Source of the DNA: CAWHYG01 sp963833505
Lineage (GTDB): Bacteria; Eisenbacteria; RBG-16-71-46; CAIMUX01
DNA length: 64,000 nt
Direction: 5' to 3'
Assembly (NCBI GenBank): GCA_963833505.1
Contig: CAWHYG010000005.1
Location: 1-64,000 of the forward strand
The translations under genes were made by a program, and so were the position numbers. The notes below the pieces were generated by a model, which searched no databases, was not told where the DNA came from, and worked only from the letters and a program-made list of their open reading frames with translations. Positions 47,275 through 56,394 of the stretch are shown one piece after another. Within the stretch, counting starts at the first letter, position 1; each line of letters begins with the position of its first letter.

Positions 47275-49965
47275 CTACCGCACCCCCTCGCCCGGCACCT
47301 CTCCCACCGCGACCCGCACGCGCCGATCGGGTAGCAGGTACTTGTGCGCCACCTTGGCCGCTTCGGCGGGCGTCACGGCCCGGATCGCCGCCGGATATCC
47401 CCGATAGCCGTCCAGCCCGAGGCCGGCCATTTCCCAGAAGGCCAGCTCCCCCGCCAGCGCGCTGCTCGTCTGCACGTCGAGGTCATATCGGGCGAGGACC
47501 TTCTTCTTGGCGGTTTCCAGCTCGAAAGCCGAAATCGGCTCCTTGAGGAAGCGCAGGATGTCGGCGTCCACTTCCGCCGAGACGCGGCGATAGACTCCGG
47601 GAGACACGCCCATTTCGTTCTGGACCGATCCCTGCCCGATCCGCCGGTCCATGTGAAACCACGACCGGTAGGCGACTCCTTCGTCATAGACGTACTTGTA
47701 GAAGAACCGGTCGCCGAGGATCGCCGTGGCCAGCCGCATCGGCACATAGTCGGGATCGGCCGCGCCGGGCGCCAGCCACCCGTTGTTCCAGGTCGTCTGC
47801 TCCTGGTCCCGAAGAACGTGAAGGTCCAGCGCTTTCAGCGGGGGCTCGTCCCGGACGCCTCCGATCCGGATGGGTGAGCCGGCGGGAAGCGACTCGAACC
47901 GCCGGCGCGCCCACGATTCCACCGTCGCGGGATCGACCGGACCGACCACCACGATGACCAGGTTCCGGCCGGCCAGACTCGTCTTCCAGAAATCCCGGAT
48001 CTGGTCCGGTGTGATGGAGCGGATCGTCTCCTCGTTTCCTTCCACCGGACTCCGGTACGGGGACCGGCGGTAGAGCGCCGCGAAGTACGCGCGGTTGGTG
48101 TTTTCGAACGGCCGGTCCGGCACCGTGCGGATGGAGGCCAGGATGTCGTCGCGGACCTTCTCGATCTCCTCCGCCGGGAACGTCGGCCGCGTCACGACGT
48201 CCGCCATGAGATCGAGGGCCGATTGCCAGTTCTCCTTCGGCACGTCGAGCCCGACCGTGATGAAGTCGGGTCCTCCGGAGGCGCCCAGGGACGCGCCGAG
48301 AGCGCCGGACCGATCCGCGATGTCGGTCACGCTGAGCCCCGCCGCGCCGTGGCTCAACAGCGAGGCGGTCAGGTTGGCGATCCCGGCCTGTCCGGGCGCC
48401 TCGGCCCACTGTCCGCCGCGAACCAGGACCGCGGCTCCGACCATCGCGGCGCCGGGAATCGGGTTCACGAGCAGGATCGTCCCGTTCGAAAGCGTGATCC
48501 GGGTCGGCAACGCCGACTGGCGCTCCGCGGCCGCCGCTCCGACCCTGGCGAGCCCACGCCATTCCTCGATCCAAGGCGCGGGATCGAACGCGGCGGCGGA
48601 GTCGGGACGCACCATCGACAGGTTGCCCCGTTCCGGACGAAGGTACGTTCGGACCACCCGGCTCACGTCATCGCCCGACACGCCTTGGATCAGCGCGGGA
48701 TACCGATCCAGATCGAACGCGCTTCCCGTGAGCTCCGAGATCGCCAGCCCGGTCGCGCGGTCGAAGACCGTTTCCATCCCCCGCTCGTGCTGGGCCAGCA
48801 GGATCTTCTGCGCGCGCAACAGCTCGTCCGCTCCCGGCGGATGATCCGCCAGCGCCTGGATCTCCCGCGCGATGGTTCCGAGCACTTCGCCGGTGTGGGC
48901 AGGCTCCATTTCCAGGCTGATTCCGAAATACGCCGGATCCACCCGCCGCTCGACCCATGCGGACACGGACACGGCTTGATTCGATCGGACCTTGAGAGCG
49001 GTCCAGAGCCGCGAGGAGCTGCCGGAGGCGAGAAGCGCCGCCGCCGTTTCCAGCGCCGGAATGTCGGCGTGGGAAGCCGGAGGGGTCGGAAAGGCCAGGA
49101 TCGCGCGGGTCGTCGCGGTCGGCATCGCCTTCTCGGCCGATCGGAACGCGGTCTGCTCCGGTTCCGGCCGCCCCGGCTCGAAACAGGCGCCGCCGGCCGG
49201 CACCGCGCCCCAGCCCGCCGCGATCCGCGCCAGCAGGGAATCGGCGTCAAAATCTCCGACGAACGACAGGATCATCTGGTTGGGCACGTACCGCTCCTGG
49301 TAGAAGGTCCGGAAGGTCGAGAGATCGGCGCCCTCGATCACCTTCCGCGACCCGATCGTGTCGTTCCGGTAGGGATGGACCTGCCAGACCAGCTTCTCGA
49401 GCTGATAGGAGAGCTGGTAATCGGGGAGACCTTCATCCTGGTTGTACTCTTCGAGGACGACGTGGCGCTCAGTGTCGATCTTCTCCTGCGTCGGCACGAG
49501 GTGCAGCCACGCGTCGGTGGCCCGACGGAAGGCCTCGTCGAAGTTCTCCCGCGGCACGGTGAACCCGAAGTTCGTGTAGTCGTCGGTCGTATAACCGCCG
49601 CTCTCTTCGCCCAGCTCCTGCATGTGCCGCCGGAATTCGAGGGGCGCCTGATCCTTGGACCCTCCGCGGAAGATCAGGTGCTCGTAATAGTGCGAGAGCC
49701 CGGCGATTTCCGGAGTCTCGGTCCGGGAGCCGCCGCGCACGCAGAGGGACACGCCGATCAAAGGCCGGGCGTGGTTCTCCTCCAGGATGACGGTCAGGCC
49801 GTTCGAGAGCTTCTGGACGAAGATCCCCTCGCGCGCCGCCGCCGGCCCCGCGGACAACATCGAGATCGCAACCGTCAACGCGATCCATCCAGCGACTGCC
49901 GGCGCGATCGGACCGCGCTTCCGATGCCGCCGCGACCGTGTCGCGCGCTCCATTCCAGAACTCAC
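47275..49965 (-). CDS. M16-family zinc metallopeptidase, two-domain, periplasmic
   Basis: 896 residues from a GTG at 49965, preceded at ideal spacing by GAGGAGG; ATGs at 49953 and 50082 are alternatives. A signal peptide region (IALTVAISMLSAGPAAA) is followed by an M16 domain with the inverted zinc motif in LSHYYEHLIFRGG (HxxEH) and the downstream glutamate in ERHVVLEEYNQDEG. A second, catalytically empty M16 domain follows (LSNGTILLVNPIPGAAMVGA). It degrades peptides or processes proteins in the periplasm. Length and the two-domain layout match pitrilysin-like single-chain members. Confidence 0.92.
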   Translation of the reverse strand: MSSGMERATRSRRHRKRGPIAPAVAGWIALTVAISMLSAGPAAAREGIFVQKLSNGLTVILEENHARPLIGVSLCVRGGSRTETPEIAGLSHYYEHLIFRGGSKDQAPLEFRRHMQELGEESGGYTTDDYTNFGFTVPRENFDEAFRRATDAWLHLVPTQEKIDTERHVVLEEYNQDEGLPDYQLSYQLEKLVWQVHPYRNDTIGSRKVIEGADLSTFRTFYQERYVPNQMILSFVGDFDADSLLARIAAGWGAVPAGGACFEPGRPEPEQTAFRSAEKAMPTATTRAILAFPTPPASHADIPALETAAALLASGSSSRLWTALKVRSNQAVSVSAWVERRVDPAYFGISLEMEPAHTGEVLGTIAREIQALADHPPGADELLRAQKILLAQHERGMETVFDRATGLAISELTGSAFDLDRYPALIQGVSGDDVSRVVRTYLRPERGNLSMVRPDSAAAFDPAPWIEEWRGLARVGAAAAERQSALPTRITLSNGTILLVNPIPGAAMVGAAVLVRGGQWAEAPGQAGIANLTASLLSHGAAGLSVTDIADRSGALGASLGASGGPDFITVGLDVPKENWQSALDLMADVVTRPTFPAEEIEKVRDDILASIRTVPDRPFENTNRAYFAALYRRSPYRSPVEGNEETIRSITPDQIRDFWKTSLAGRNLVIVVVGPVDPATVESWARRRFESLPAGSPIRIGGVRDEPPLKALDLHVLRDQEQTTWNNGWLAPGAADPDYVPMRLATAILGDRFFYKYVYDEGVAYRSWFHMDRRIGQGSVQNEMGVSPGVYRRVSAEVDADILRFLKEPISAFELETAKKKVLARYDLDVQTSSALAGELAFWEMAGLGLDGYRGYPAAIRAVTPAEAAKVAHKYLLPDRRVRVAVGEVPGEGVR

Positions 49966-50347
49966 CCGACACCTCCTCTGTGTGTCGCCGATGCGGCCGG
50001 CGTGCGATCCGGTTTCGATCCGGCCGGTCAGCGATCCTTCGATCCGGCCCGGCGTCCCGTTTCGATCCTGCCGGCGCGGCATCCCAGCGCCGCCCGTCGA
50101 TCCTGCCGCCGCGCTCGCAAGACGTCATCTCAGGAATCCGAAGAGATTGTGCGCGGCCGGGGTTTTCCCGGCAATCAGGAAGCCGCATGCGATCTGCCGT
50201 GAAACTACGGTTCCGCGGCCCCGGACACCGGAGGGATCTCAGGCCCGCGGGCCCCCAGGACCTGTCCAGAATGGACTTCCGGCGTGTGGCCGCGTAGAAT
50301 CCCAACTTGGAGGGCGTCGGGGCCGACCTCCAAGCAGCGAGGTTGTC
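49966..50347. other. Divergent promoter region with GATCC-rich repeats
   Basis: About 380 bases between the divergent M16 and papain-like genes. From 50002 to 50110 there are four to five imperfect repeats of the type TTCGATCCGGCC/TCGATCCTGCC. They resemble the patch at 19778-20065. Both genes' promoters should be here; no clear -35/-10 pair was picked. Confidence 0.45.
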
Positions 50348-52384
50348 ATGCGTCACTTGCGTCTCCTATCAGACCTTCCGGTGATCTTCTCGACTCTGAT
50401 GCTCCTGGCCGGAACCGTCGCTCGGGCCGGCGGAGACCCGACCGGAGGACAAACCGGACCGGCGACTCGAGAGGACGCCCGGACCTGGACGTCCGGCCAT
50501 ACCTCGGTGTCGGACCGGAGCTGGGATGAGTTCAAACGCTCCCTCACCTTCCGGCTTCCCGCCGACTACGCGACGCGGCCCAAGGTGGACATGTCCCGGA
50601 CGTTGAACAAGGCCGCGCCGCTGCCGACGTACTGGGATTGGCGCAGGAAGAACGAAGTGACCCCGGTCAAGGATCAGGGGCAGTGCGGAAGCTGCTGGGC
50701 CTTCGCTTCGGTCGGCGCGCTCGAAGCCGGAGCGCTCCTGAACGACGGCGTCGTCTACGACCTGAGCGAACAGCAGGTTCTCTCGTGCAACAACCTGGGC
50801 GACGGCTGCGGCGGCGGGGATTTCGACGCCGCCTTTGACGTGTTCCATCGACTGGGCGCGGTCTCCGAAGATTGCATGCCCTATCTCGGACTGGATGGAA
50901 TCAACTGCAGCTACACCTGCCGGCCCCAGGTCATGGCGGACAGCATGATCCAGTTGGACACATCCGTGGAGTCGATCAAGGCGGCGGTCTACACCTACGG
51001 ACCTGTGGCCTGCGGCCTGGCCGTCCTCCCTGATTTCATGTCCTATACCAGTGGCTGCTACAACGACCGGACGACGATGGGCGAGGTCAATCACGCGGTC
51101 GTCATCGTCGGTTGGGACGATCTGGTCTGCAGCGGAGGAGCCTGGATCTGCAAGAACTCCTGGGGAACGGGCTGGGGAGACATGGGATTCTTCGAGATCG
51201 GCTACGGCTGCTGCTCGATCGGCGACGGAGCCGTGGTCTTCGTCGCCGACCCGCAGAACGTGGTGGAGATCGATCCGGTTCCCGTCAACACCCGGACCCA
51301 GACCGGCGGGCAGATCACCCTGCAGGCCCAGGTCGTGAGCAACACCAACGTTCCGGTCAACCAGGACTCCGTCAAGGTCACGTACCGCGTCAACGGAGGC
51401 GCCTGGAACCCGCTGCCTCTGCGAGCCGACAAGGACGCCGGGGTCTACGAGACGCAGATCGACGCCCCTCCGAAGCCGGCGACGGTGGACTACTACTTCA
51501 CGGCCTGTGACCAGAATCACCATTCCAGCCGTTCCCCCAGCGCTCCGCAGAACGCCACCTACAGCTTTGACGTCGCCCGCATCTGGGACGATTTCGAGGG
51601 GGACGTGAGCGGCTGGACGGTGGGAGGCCCCGAAGACACCGCGACCAACGGAATCTGGGTTTGTGTCGCTCCCATCGGATCGGACTCCAAGCCCAGCTCC
51701 AATCACACCCCCGGCGGCAGCAAGTGCTGGATGACGGGCCAGGGCAAGCCCGGAGAAGACGACGACGTCGACGGAGGCCAGACGACCCTGACCAGTCCGA
51801 TCTACGACCTCTCCGGATCGAAGTCCGCGTGGGTGAAGTACTGGCGCTGGTACTCGAACAATCGGGGGATGAATCCGAGTAGCGATCCCTGGGTGACGCA
51901 GGTCCGCCGCATCGGCGGCCCCTGGGTCGACCTCGAACGAACGTACCAATCAAGCAACAGGTGGGAGCAGGTCTCCGTGGATCTGCAGCAGGTTCTCGGC
52001 CCGAACCTCGAGCTGGTGCAGTTCCGCTTCATCGCGTCCGACAATCCTCCGCCCTCTCTGGTCGGCGCGGCGTTGGATGACTTCGAACTCCTGGCGGAGG
52101 ACCCGCCTCCGGGCAAGCCGGTCTGGATGTCGCCCTATGCGCTGGTCCACGGCCCCGAGCTGCAGATCCCGTACGTCAGCGGCGTCGCCTCCGAGGCGCA
52201 GGTGTTCGACGTGACCGGCCGCGAGATCCGGCGGATTCCCATGAACTCCGGATCAGGAGAGATCAAGGTCCTCGTATGGGACGAGCGCGACGCGACCGGC
52301 AAGGCCGTTCCCTCCGGGGTCTATTTCTACTCCATGGGCCGGGGCAAGGACCTGCGGCAGGGACGCGTGGTCGTCGTGCGTTAG
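50348..52384 (+). CDS. Secreted papain-like (C1A) cysteine protease with FlgD-type C-terminal domain
   Basis: 678 residues. Signal peptide MRHLRLLSDLPVIFSTLMLL to ARA. The mature protease has the oxyanion Gln and catalytic Cys in PVKDQGQCGSCWAFASVGAL (about residue 118), the ERFNIN-like GCGGGDFDAAF, the catalytic His in VNHAVVIVGWDD and the Asn in ICKNSWGTGWGDMGFFEI. Beyond about residue 310 come an Ig-like domain, a jelly-roll-like domain (DDFEGDVSGWTVGG) and a FlgD-like end (FDVTGREIRRIPMNSG, GKAVPSGVYFYSMG). It acts outside the cell or on the surface. Confidence 0.92.
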   Translation: MRHLRLLSDLPVIFSTLMLLAGTVARAGGDPTGGQTGPATREDARTWTSGHTSVSDRSWDEFKRSLTFRLPADYATRPKVDMSRTLNKAAPLPTYWDWRRKNEVTPVKDQGQCGSCWAFASVGALEAGALLNDGVVYDLSEQQVLSCNNLGDGCGGGDFDAAFDVFHRLGAVSEDCMPYLGLDGINCSYTCRPQVMADSMIQLDTSVESIKAAVYTYGPVACGLAVLPDFMSYTSGCYNDRTTMGEVNHAVVIVGWDDLVCSGGAWICKNSWGTGWGDMGFFEIGYGCCSIGDGAVVFVADPQNVVEIDPVPVNTRTQTGGQITLQAQVVSNTNVPVNQDSVKVTYRVNGGAWNPLPLRADKDAGVYETQIDAPPKPATVDYYFTACDQNHHSSRSPSAPQNATYSFDVARIWDDFEGDVSGWTVGGPEDTATNGIWVCVAPIGSDSKPSSNHTPGGSKCWMTGQGKPGEDDDVDGGQTTLTSPIYDLSGSKSAWVKYWRWYSNNRGMNPSSDPWVTQVRRIGGPWVDLERTYQSSNRWEQVSVDLQQVLGPNLELVQFRFIASDNPPPSLVGAALDDFELLAEDPPPGKPVWMSPYALVHGPELQIPYVSGVASEAQVFDVTGREIRRIPMNSGSGEIKVLVWDERDATGKAVPSGVYFYSMGRGKDLRQGRVVVVR

Positions 52385-52446
52385 CCTCGGCAGGCCTTCG
52401 GGTCCGGTTGACCCGCCACCGGTTTTCTGCTTAGGCTTCCGGCCAG

Positions 52447-53100
52447 ATGGCAGAGACCCGCAGAAGAAGCGGCGCAAGAAGGCGTCGCGCCGCCGCGAGC
52501 TGGTCCCAGATGAGCATCTGGCCCGGGACCGGCTCGGGTAATCCGACCGACCTCGTTCCCACGCGGGCTCTCTTGCGGGACCGCTCCTGCCCCCGTGTGC
52601 TCGACGCCATCCGGCAGGTGCGGGCGTTCTTCCCCGAGCTGGACGGCGTTCCCATCAAGGTGGGGCTGACCCGCCGCGCCGCCGGGCTCGCCGCGCGCGA
52701 CGAAGCCTGGATCTGGATCAACCCCTATCGGATGCGCCGGCACACGATCTCGCACGAGCTCATCCACCTGCTGCAGGCGCGCGGGCTCATCCCCGGCGGA
52801 GAGAAGAGCGCCGATCTCTACGCGCTGGCGCGCCACCCGGTGCTGGTCGATGATCTGCCCTGCTACCTGCGCGTCCCGCGGTCCCTCCGGGCCGCGCACG
52901 GGAAGCAGCCGGGCCGGTTGGCGGGGCTATTCTGCCGGCTGGCGCGCGAGGCGATCGAGCGGCGGACGGCGGGACGACGCACCTACCTGCGCTGGTTCGA
53001 GACGGAGCTGGAACGAGCATGGCGCGGGATCGAAGAGGCGGCGCGATCGGAGACCGCGAGACCGGAGCCGGCCAGGCAGACCTTGTTGTTTCGAGCCTGA
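52447..53100 (+). CDS. Putative zinc metallopeptidase-like protein (HExxH)
   Basis: 217 residues, strongly basic. The motif HTISHELIHLLQARGLIPGG (about residue 99) is a classic HExxH zinc site followed by a helix. No signal peptide is visible; the first 20 residues are Arg/Ala-rich. The family is not one I can name with confidence; it is a minimal gluzincin-like core. It lies 24 bases before the selenoprotein-like gene and in the same direction, so they are probably co-transcribed. Confidence 0.65.
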   Translation: MAETRRRSGARRRRAAASWSQMSIWPGTGSGNPTDLVPTRALLRDRSCPRVLDAIRQVRAFFPELDGVPIKVGLTRRAAGLAARDEAWIWINPYRMRRHTISHELIHLLQARGLIPGGEKSADLYALARHPVLVDDLPCYLRVPRSLRAAHGKQPGRLAGLFCRLAREAIERRTAGRRTYLRWFETELERAWRGIEEAARSETARPEPARQTLLFRA

Positions 53101-53123
53101 CAGGTACGACAAGGAGGCATGAA

Positions 53124-53477
53124 ATGCCGAAACAGGTGGACTGGAGCTACCTCCGCAAGGGCTGAACGACCTGCGCGAAGACGCAGGAGTTTCTTGCGCG
53201 CCGGAAGGTCCTGTACAACGAGATCGTCTTCACCCACCAGGTCAAGCTGGGCGCTCGGGAAGCGCTCCGGATGGCTCGCGAAGCGGACCGCGTGGTCGTG
53301 GCCAAGGGGAAGAAGATCACGGTCTTCGACATGAAGACCGATCCTCCGGATGACCGGACCCTTCTCGTGCACCTGCTGGGACCGACGGGGCACCTCCGGG
53401 CGCCCACCGTGCGCCAGGGATCGACCCTCCTGGTCGGTTTTCCCGAGAAGGAGTACGCCCTGCTCTTCGCTCACTGA
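53124..53477 (+). CDS. ArsC/thioredoxin-like selenoprotein candidate with in-frame UGA at codon 14
   Basis: 117 codons from an ATG six bases after a perfect AAGGAGG. It reads MPKQVDWSYLRKG, then TGA (53163-53165), then TTCAKTQEFLARRKVLYNE and on to a normal TGA at 53475. The UGA occupies the first position of a UxxC redox motif; in ArsC-like relatives this position is Cys (KGCTTCxK pattern). The frame after the UGA keeps family-like sequence (VVVAKGKKITVFDMK, GPTGHLRAPTVRQGSTLLVG), so the full gene is under protein-level constraint. A bSECIS-like hairpin follows. Ordinary ORF callers would report only 53271-53477. Likely a cytoplasmic selenium-dependent thiol oxidoreductase. Confidence 0.75.
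53168..53210 (+). promoter_or_regulatory. Candidate bacterial SECIS hairpin
   Basis: GACCTGCGCGAAGA (53168-53181) pairs with TCTT (53192-53195), CGCGC (53197-53201) and AGGTC (53206-53210), with a one-base and a four-base bulge. The ten-base apical loop CGCAGGAGTT begins 16 bases after the UGA, near the spacing usual for bSECIS elements, with G at the second loop position. A simpler alternative pairs CCTGCG (53170-53175) with CGCAGG (53182-53187). Confidence 0.5.
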
Positions 53478-53523
53478 GCGGGGCCCGAGCCGATCGGGAC
53501 GGGATCGCGGTCGGAGGGGACAC

Positions 53524-54426
53524 TCAGAGCACGATCGATTCCCGGGGCTCCGGCCGGGACAGATCCGGCGTCCACCAGAAATACTCGCCTTTGACGCCCG
53601 TCGAGGCGGCGAAGTGCGTTCCCCGCGCGTCGACGGCATAGACCGTGACCCCCGCCAGGAAGCCGCCCTCGAGCTTCTTCAGGTCGTCGACGGCCTCGCG
53701 GCACGCCTCCTCGGCCGTGGCGCCCTGTTGAAGACGGAGAACCACCGCCCGCGCCGTGACGGCCCGGATCGTCATCTCCCCGGTGTGCGTGCAGGCCGCG
53801 GCGCCGGCTCGAGAGTCGGCATAGTGGCCGGCGCCGACGATGGCGGAGTCTCCCAGCCGGCCGGGATACTTGAAGCCCCACCCGCAGGTGGTCGTGCCCG
53901 AGGCCAGGTCCAGTCCGTCGGAAGCCAGGGCGATCGCCGTATCCTTGACCGCGATCCGGTCGGCCGAGCGCCAGACGAGATCCGCCAGGGGGGCGTTCTC
54001 CAGGTCGGCCGCCTGATAGCCGTTTTGAGCGATCCACTCCTGCCATTCGGAAACGCTCTCGGGAGTCAGCAGATCCGCGGCCTCGGCGCCGATCTCCCGG
54101 GCGAAGCGGGCCGCTCCCTCTCCCGCCAGGAACACGTGCGGAAGGCGTTCCATGACGGCCCGCGCCACCGAAACCGGATGCAGATATCCCTGGAGCGCCG
54201 CGACCGAACCGGACAGCCGCGTTCTCCCGTGCATGAGGCTCGCGTCCAGCTCCACGGAGCCGAGCGCATTGGGCCATCCGCCCAGACCGACCGATCGTTC
54301 CGTGAGATCGCTTTCGGCTTCCCTCAGTGTCGCTTCCAGAACGTCCAGGAGAGGAGCGCGCCGGCGCAGGGCATCCACGCCGATGGTCACTCCGTTCCGG
54401 GCGCAGGAGTTGGCCAGAAGGAACAT
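53524..54426 (-). CDS. N-terminal-nucleophile asparaginase (glycosylasparaginase/isoaspartyl peptidase family)
   Basis: 300 residues. Family pattern: RSVGLGGWPNALGSVELDAS near the start, GSVAALQGYLHPVSVARAVM, then the autocleavage site and Thr nucleophile in AVKDTAIALASDGLDLASGT, and the substrate loop KYPGRLGDSAIVGAGHYAD. After self-cleavage it hydrolyses an asparagine- or isoaspartyl-type amide bond. No signal peptide. Its start lies seven bases after the SGNH hydrolase stop, so the two are in one transcript. Confidence 0.88.
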   Translation of the reverse strand: MFLLANSCARNGVTIGVDALRRRAPLLDVLEATLREAESDLTERSVGLGGWPNALGSVELDASLMHGRTRLSGSVAALQGYLHPVSVARAVMERLPHVFLAGEGAARFAREIGAEAADLLTPESVSEWQEWIAQNGYQAADLENAPLADLVWRSADRIAVKDTAIALASDGLDLASGTTTCGWGFKYPGRLGDSAIVGAGHYADSRAGAAACTHTGEMTIRAVTARAVVLRLQQGATAEEACREAVDDLKKLEGGFLAGVTVYAVDARGTHFAASTGVKGEYFWWTPDLSRPEPRESIVL

Positions 54427-54433
54427 CGGCTTC

Positions 54434-55492
54434 TCAGCTCGCCGGCACCAGCCGTTCGGAGACCAGGAAACGATAGATCGCGTCCCCGATCTTCCGATCG
54501 GCCGCGGCGTTCGGGTGCGGATCGGTAATGCTCACCCAGTAGCGCTCGGCCCGCTCTCCGGCAAAGACCGGATAGAGGTCGAGAACCGGGATGCCGTTCG
54601 CGCGGCAGAAGCCGACGACGGCGTCGTGATAGGGATGGAGCGGATAGTCCGCCTCCCCCAGCGAGACCAGGGCCGGCAGGACCAGGACCGCGACACGGCC
54701 GCCGTCCTTCCCGGTGTCGGCTTTGAGATCGAGCAGCGCCTGGCGCGACTTCCGCCAGCCGGGACTGCCGTCCCGGAACTGCCGGACGTAGGCGCCGACG
54801 TAGCCCGTCCTCTTCACGCCCATCCTTCGGAGAAGCGCTCCGACCCGCGGCGACAGAAAAGCAAAGAAGTGGGATCGCTGTTTCAGGGAGACGATCTTCC
54901 CGCTGAGTCCCTCGGAGGCCGGCGCGACGCCCCCGCCGCCGCCTTCGGCGCCGGGGCCGGAGGGCTCGTCGACGTCGTTGAAGAGATAGCCGACGAGCAC
55001 CAGGTCCGGTTTCAGGCCCGAACCGTTTTCCCGATAGGTCGCCAGCTCCTGCACCGTGTTATATCCCTCGACCCCCGCGTTCATGACCTCGTACCGCGGG
55101 GCGGTCGACCCGCTGGCGTTCAACTCGCGCTCGAGCACCTGGAGATAGGTGTCTTCGAACTTCACGCCGGTTCCGAAGGTGTAGGAGTCTCCCAACCCGA
55201 GGATCCGGTAGGTGCCCGGCGCCTTCTCGCGCGAGGCCTCGCCGCCCCGCTGGCCGAGACTGTTCGTCCTGATGATGACTCCGTTGCGGAGCACGGTCCG
55301 GTCCGGAAAATAGCCCCACAGCCGGTCGCTTCCCTTCAGCATCTCGACCAGGGGCTGGCGGTCCGAACGGGGCTCGAACAGGCGAACGCCGACCTCTCCG
55401 AGCGCGCCGATCAGGACGGCGGTCGCGGCGAGCAAGCAGAGGTTGATCAGGAATCCCCGAAACCCCGATCTGGCCTTTCCGGCGGCATCCAT
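54434..55492 (-). CDS. Membrane-anchored SGNH/GDSL-type hydrolase
   Basis: 352 residues from the ATG at 55492 (AAGGAAGG six bases upstream); longer frames to 55672 are unsupported. One N-terminal membrane helix (FLINLCLLAATAVLIGALGE) is followed by the SGNH blocks: GLGDSYTFGTGVKFEDTYLQ, VEGYNTVQEL, VLVGYLFNDVDEP and the terminal DPHPNAAADRKIGDAI (Asp-x-x-His). It is an esterase or acetyltransferase acting in the periplasm. It is paralogous in type to 38138-39505. Confidence 0.85.
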   Translation of the reverse strand: MDAAGKARSGFRGFLINLCLLAATAVLIGALGEVGVRLFEPRSDRQPLVEMLKGSDRLWGYFPDRTVLRNGVIIRTNSLGQRGGEASREKAPGTYRILGLGDSYTFGTGVKFEDTYLQVLERELNASGSTAPRYEVMNAGVEGYNTVQELATYRENGSGLKPDLVLVGYLFNDVDEPSGPGAEGGGGGVAPASEGLSGKIVSLKQRSHFFAFLSPRVGALLRRMGVKRTGYVGAYVRQFRDGSPGWRKSRQALLDLKADTGKDGGRVAVLVLPALVSLGEADYPLHPYHDAVVGFCRANGIPVLDLYPVFAGERAERYWVSITDPHPNAAADRKIGDAIYRFLVSERLVPAS

Positions 55493-55718
55493 GGGAGTCC
55501 TTCCTTCGTTTCGAATCTCCAGCCCTGCATCGCGAGGAACGCCTCGGCTCCCCGTGAGCCGGATGGAGGATATCATGGGCGGGAATCCGCGCGGCCGGTT
55601 AGGCTGAGGATAATCGGGTTGCGCCCGCGTGTGCCTTCCGGGCATCTCCGATGCTTCGCGACGGGCGATCATGAAATTGCGGGCGGCCCGCTCACGGCCT
55701 CACGGGAAAGGAGACACT

Positions 55719-56255
55719 GTGCGCCTGGCACTTCCGGCCGATCGCCGGCCTTTCGTACTCGCGGTTCTGGTTGCGTCGCTCATGGTCCCGGGACTTCCCC
55801 GGAGTTCCTGCGCCCAGGTCCGCACCAGCTTCGGTTTTCACGGATGGGGGCCGCGCCTCGGCCTGACCGTCACTCCGGATCAGGTCCATCTCGGACTCCA
55901 CGCCGATTTCGGGGACTTCGCGCCGCGGGTCCGCTTTCAGCCGAACGTGGAGCTGGGGTTCGGAGATCACGAGAGGGTCGGGGCCATCAACGCGGAGGCC
56001 TTCTACCGGTTTCTGCCCGACGGGGACCTCTGGAATCCCTATCTCGGAGGAGGGTTGGGCCTCAACCTCGTCAGTTTCAGCGGCGAGGGATTCCACCACG
56101 ACTCGGAGACGGATCTGGGGCTGAACCTCCTGGGCGGCGTCGAAAAGGAGATCATGCCCGGCAACCGGGTATTCGCCGAGATGAAGGTGGGGCTGGTGGA
56201 TTCGCCCGACCTCAAGATCACCGCCGGATGGACCTTCTTGAACGCGAGACGCTGA
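55719..56255 (+). CDS. Small outer-membrane beta-barrel protein
   Basis: 178 residues from a GTG preceded by AAAGGAG. A signal peptide (PFVLAVLVASLMVPGLPRSS, cleaved near CAQ) is followed by alternating strands typical of an eight-stranded barrel: TSFGFHGWGPRLGLTV, HLGLHADFGDFAPRVRFQPN, VELGFGDH, PYLGGGLGLNLVSF and final ITAGWTFLNARR. It belongs with OmpW/OmpX/opacity-like proteins in general form. The divergent SGNH gene starts 226 bases away. Confidence 0.75.
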   Translation: MRLALPADRRPFVLAVLVASLMVPGLPRSSCAQVRTSFGFHGWGPRLGLTVTPDQVHLGLHADFGDFAPRVRFQPNVELGFGDHERVGAINAEAFYRFLPDGDLWNPYLGGGLGLNLVSFSGEGFHHDSETDLGLNLLGGVEKEIMPGNRVFAEMKVGLVDSPDLKITAGWTFLNARR

Positions 56256-56345
56256 GCGGGACGAGGGACGGAGACGCCCGGAACGGATCGCCGGGCTGAA
56301 CGAGAGTCAGGGACGCCCGAAAGAGGTCGCCGGGCTGGTCACGAA

Positions 56346-56371
56346 TCAGGGGCGCCCGAAGGCGCCCCTGA
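56346..56371. terminator. Perfect hairpin between convergent genes
   Basis: TCAGGGGCGCC, loop CGAA, GGCGCCCCTGA: an 11-bp perfect stem with a stable tetraloop. It lies 91 bases after the stop of the barrel gene and 24 bases past the stop of the minus-strand lipoprotein gene, so it can serve both. No T-run. Upstream, GACGCCCG/GGTCGCCGGGCTG units are repeated two to three times from 56272. Confidence 0.6.
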
Positions 56372-56394
56372 CCCTGAGCCTCGGCCGAGCCCGC

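Noticed and set aside
54152..56299. 715-codon plus-strand frame
   Set aside because: Antisense of the asparaginase and SGNH hydrolase; the true plus-strand gene is the short barrel protein at 55719 in another frame.
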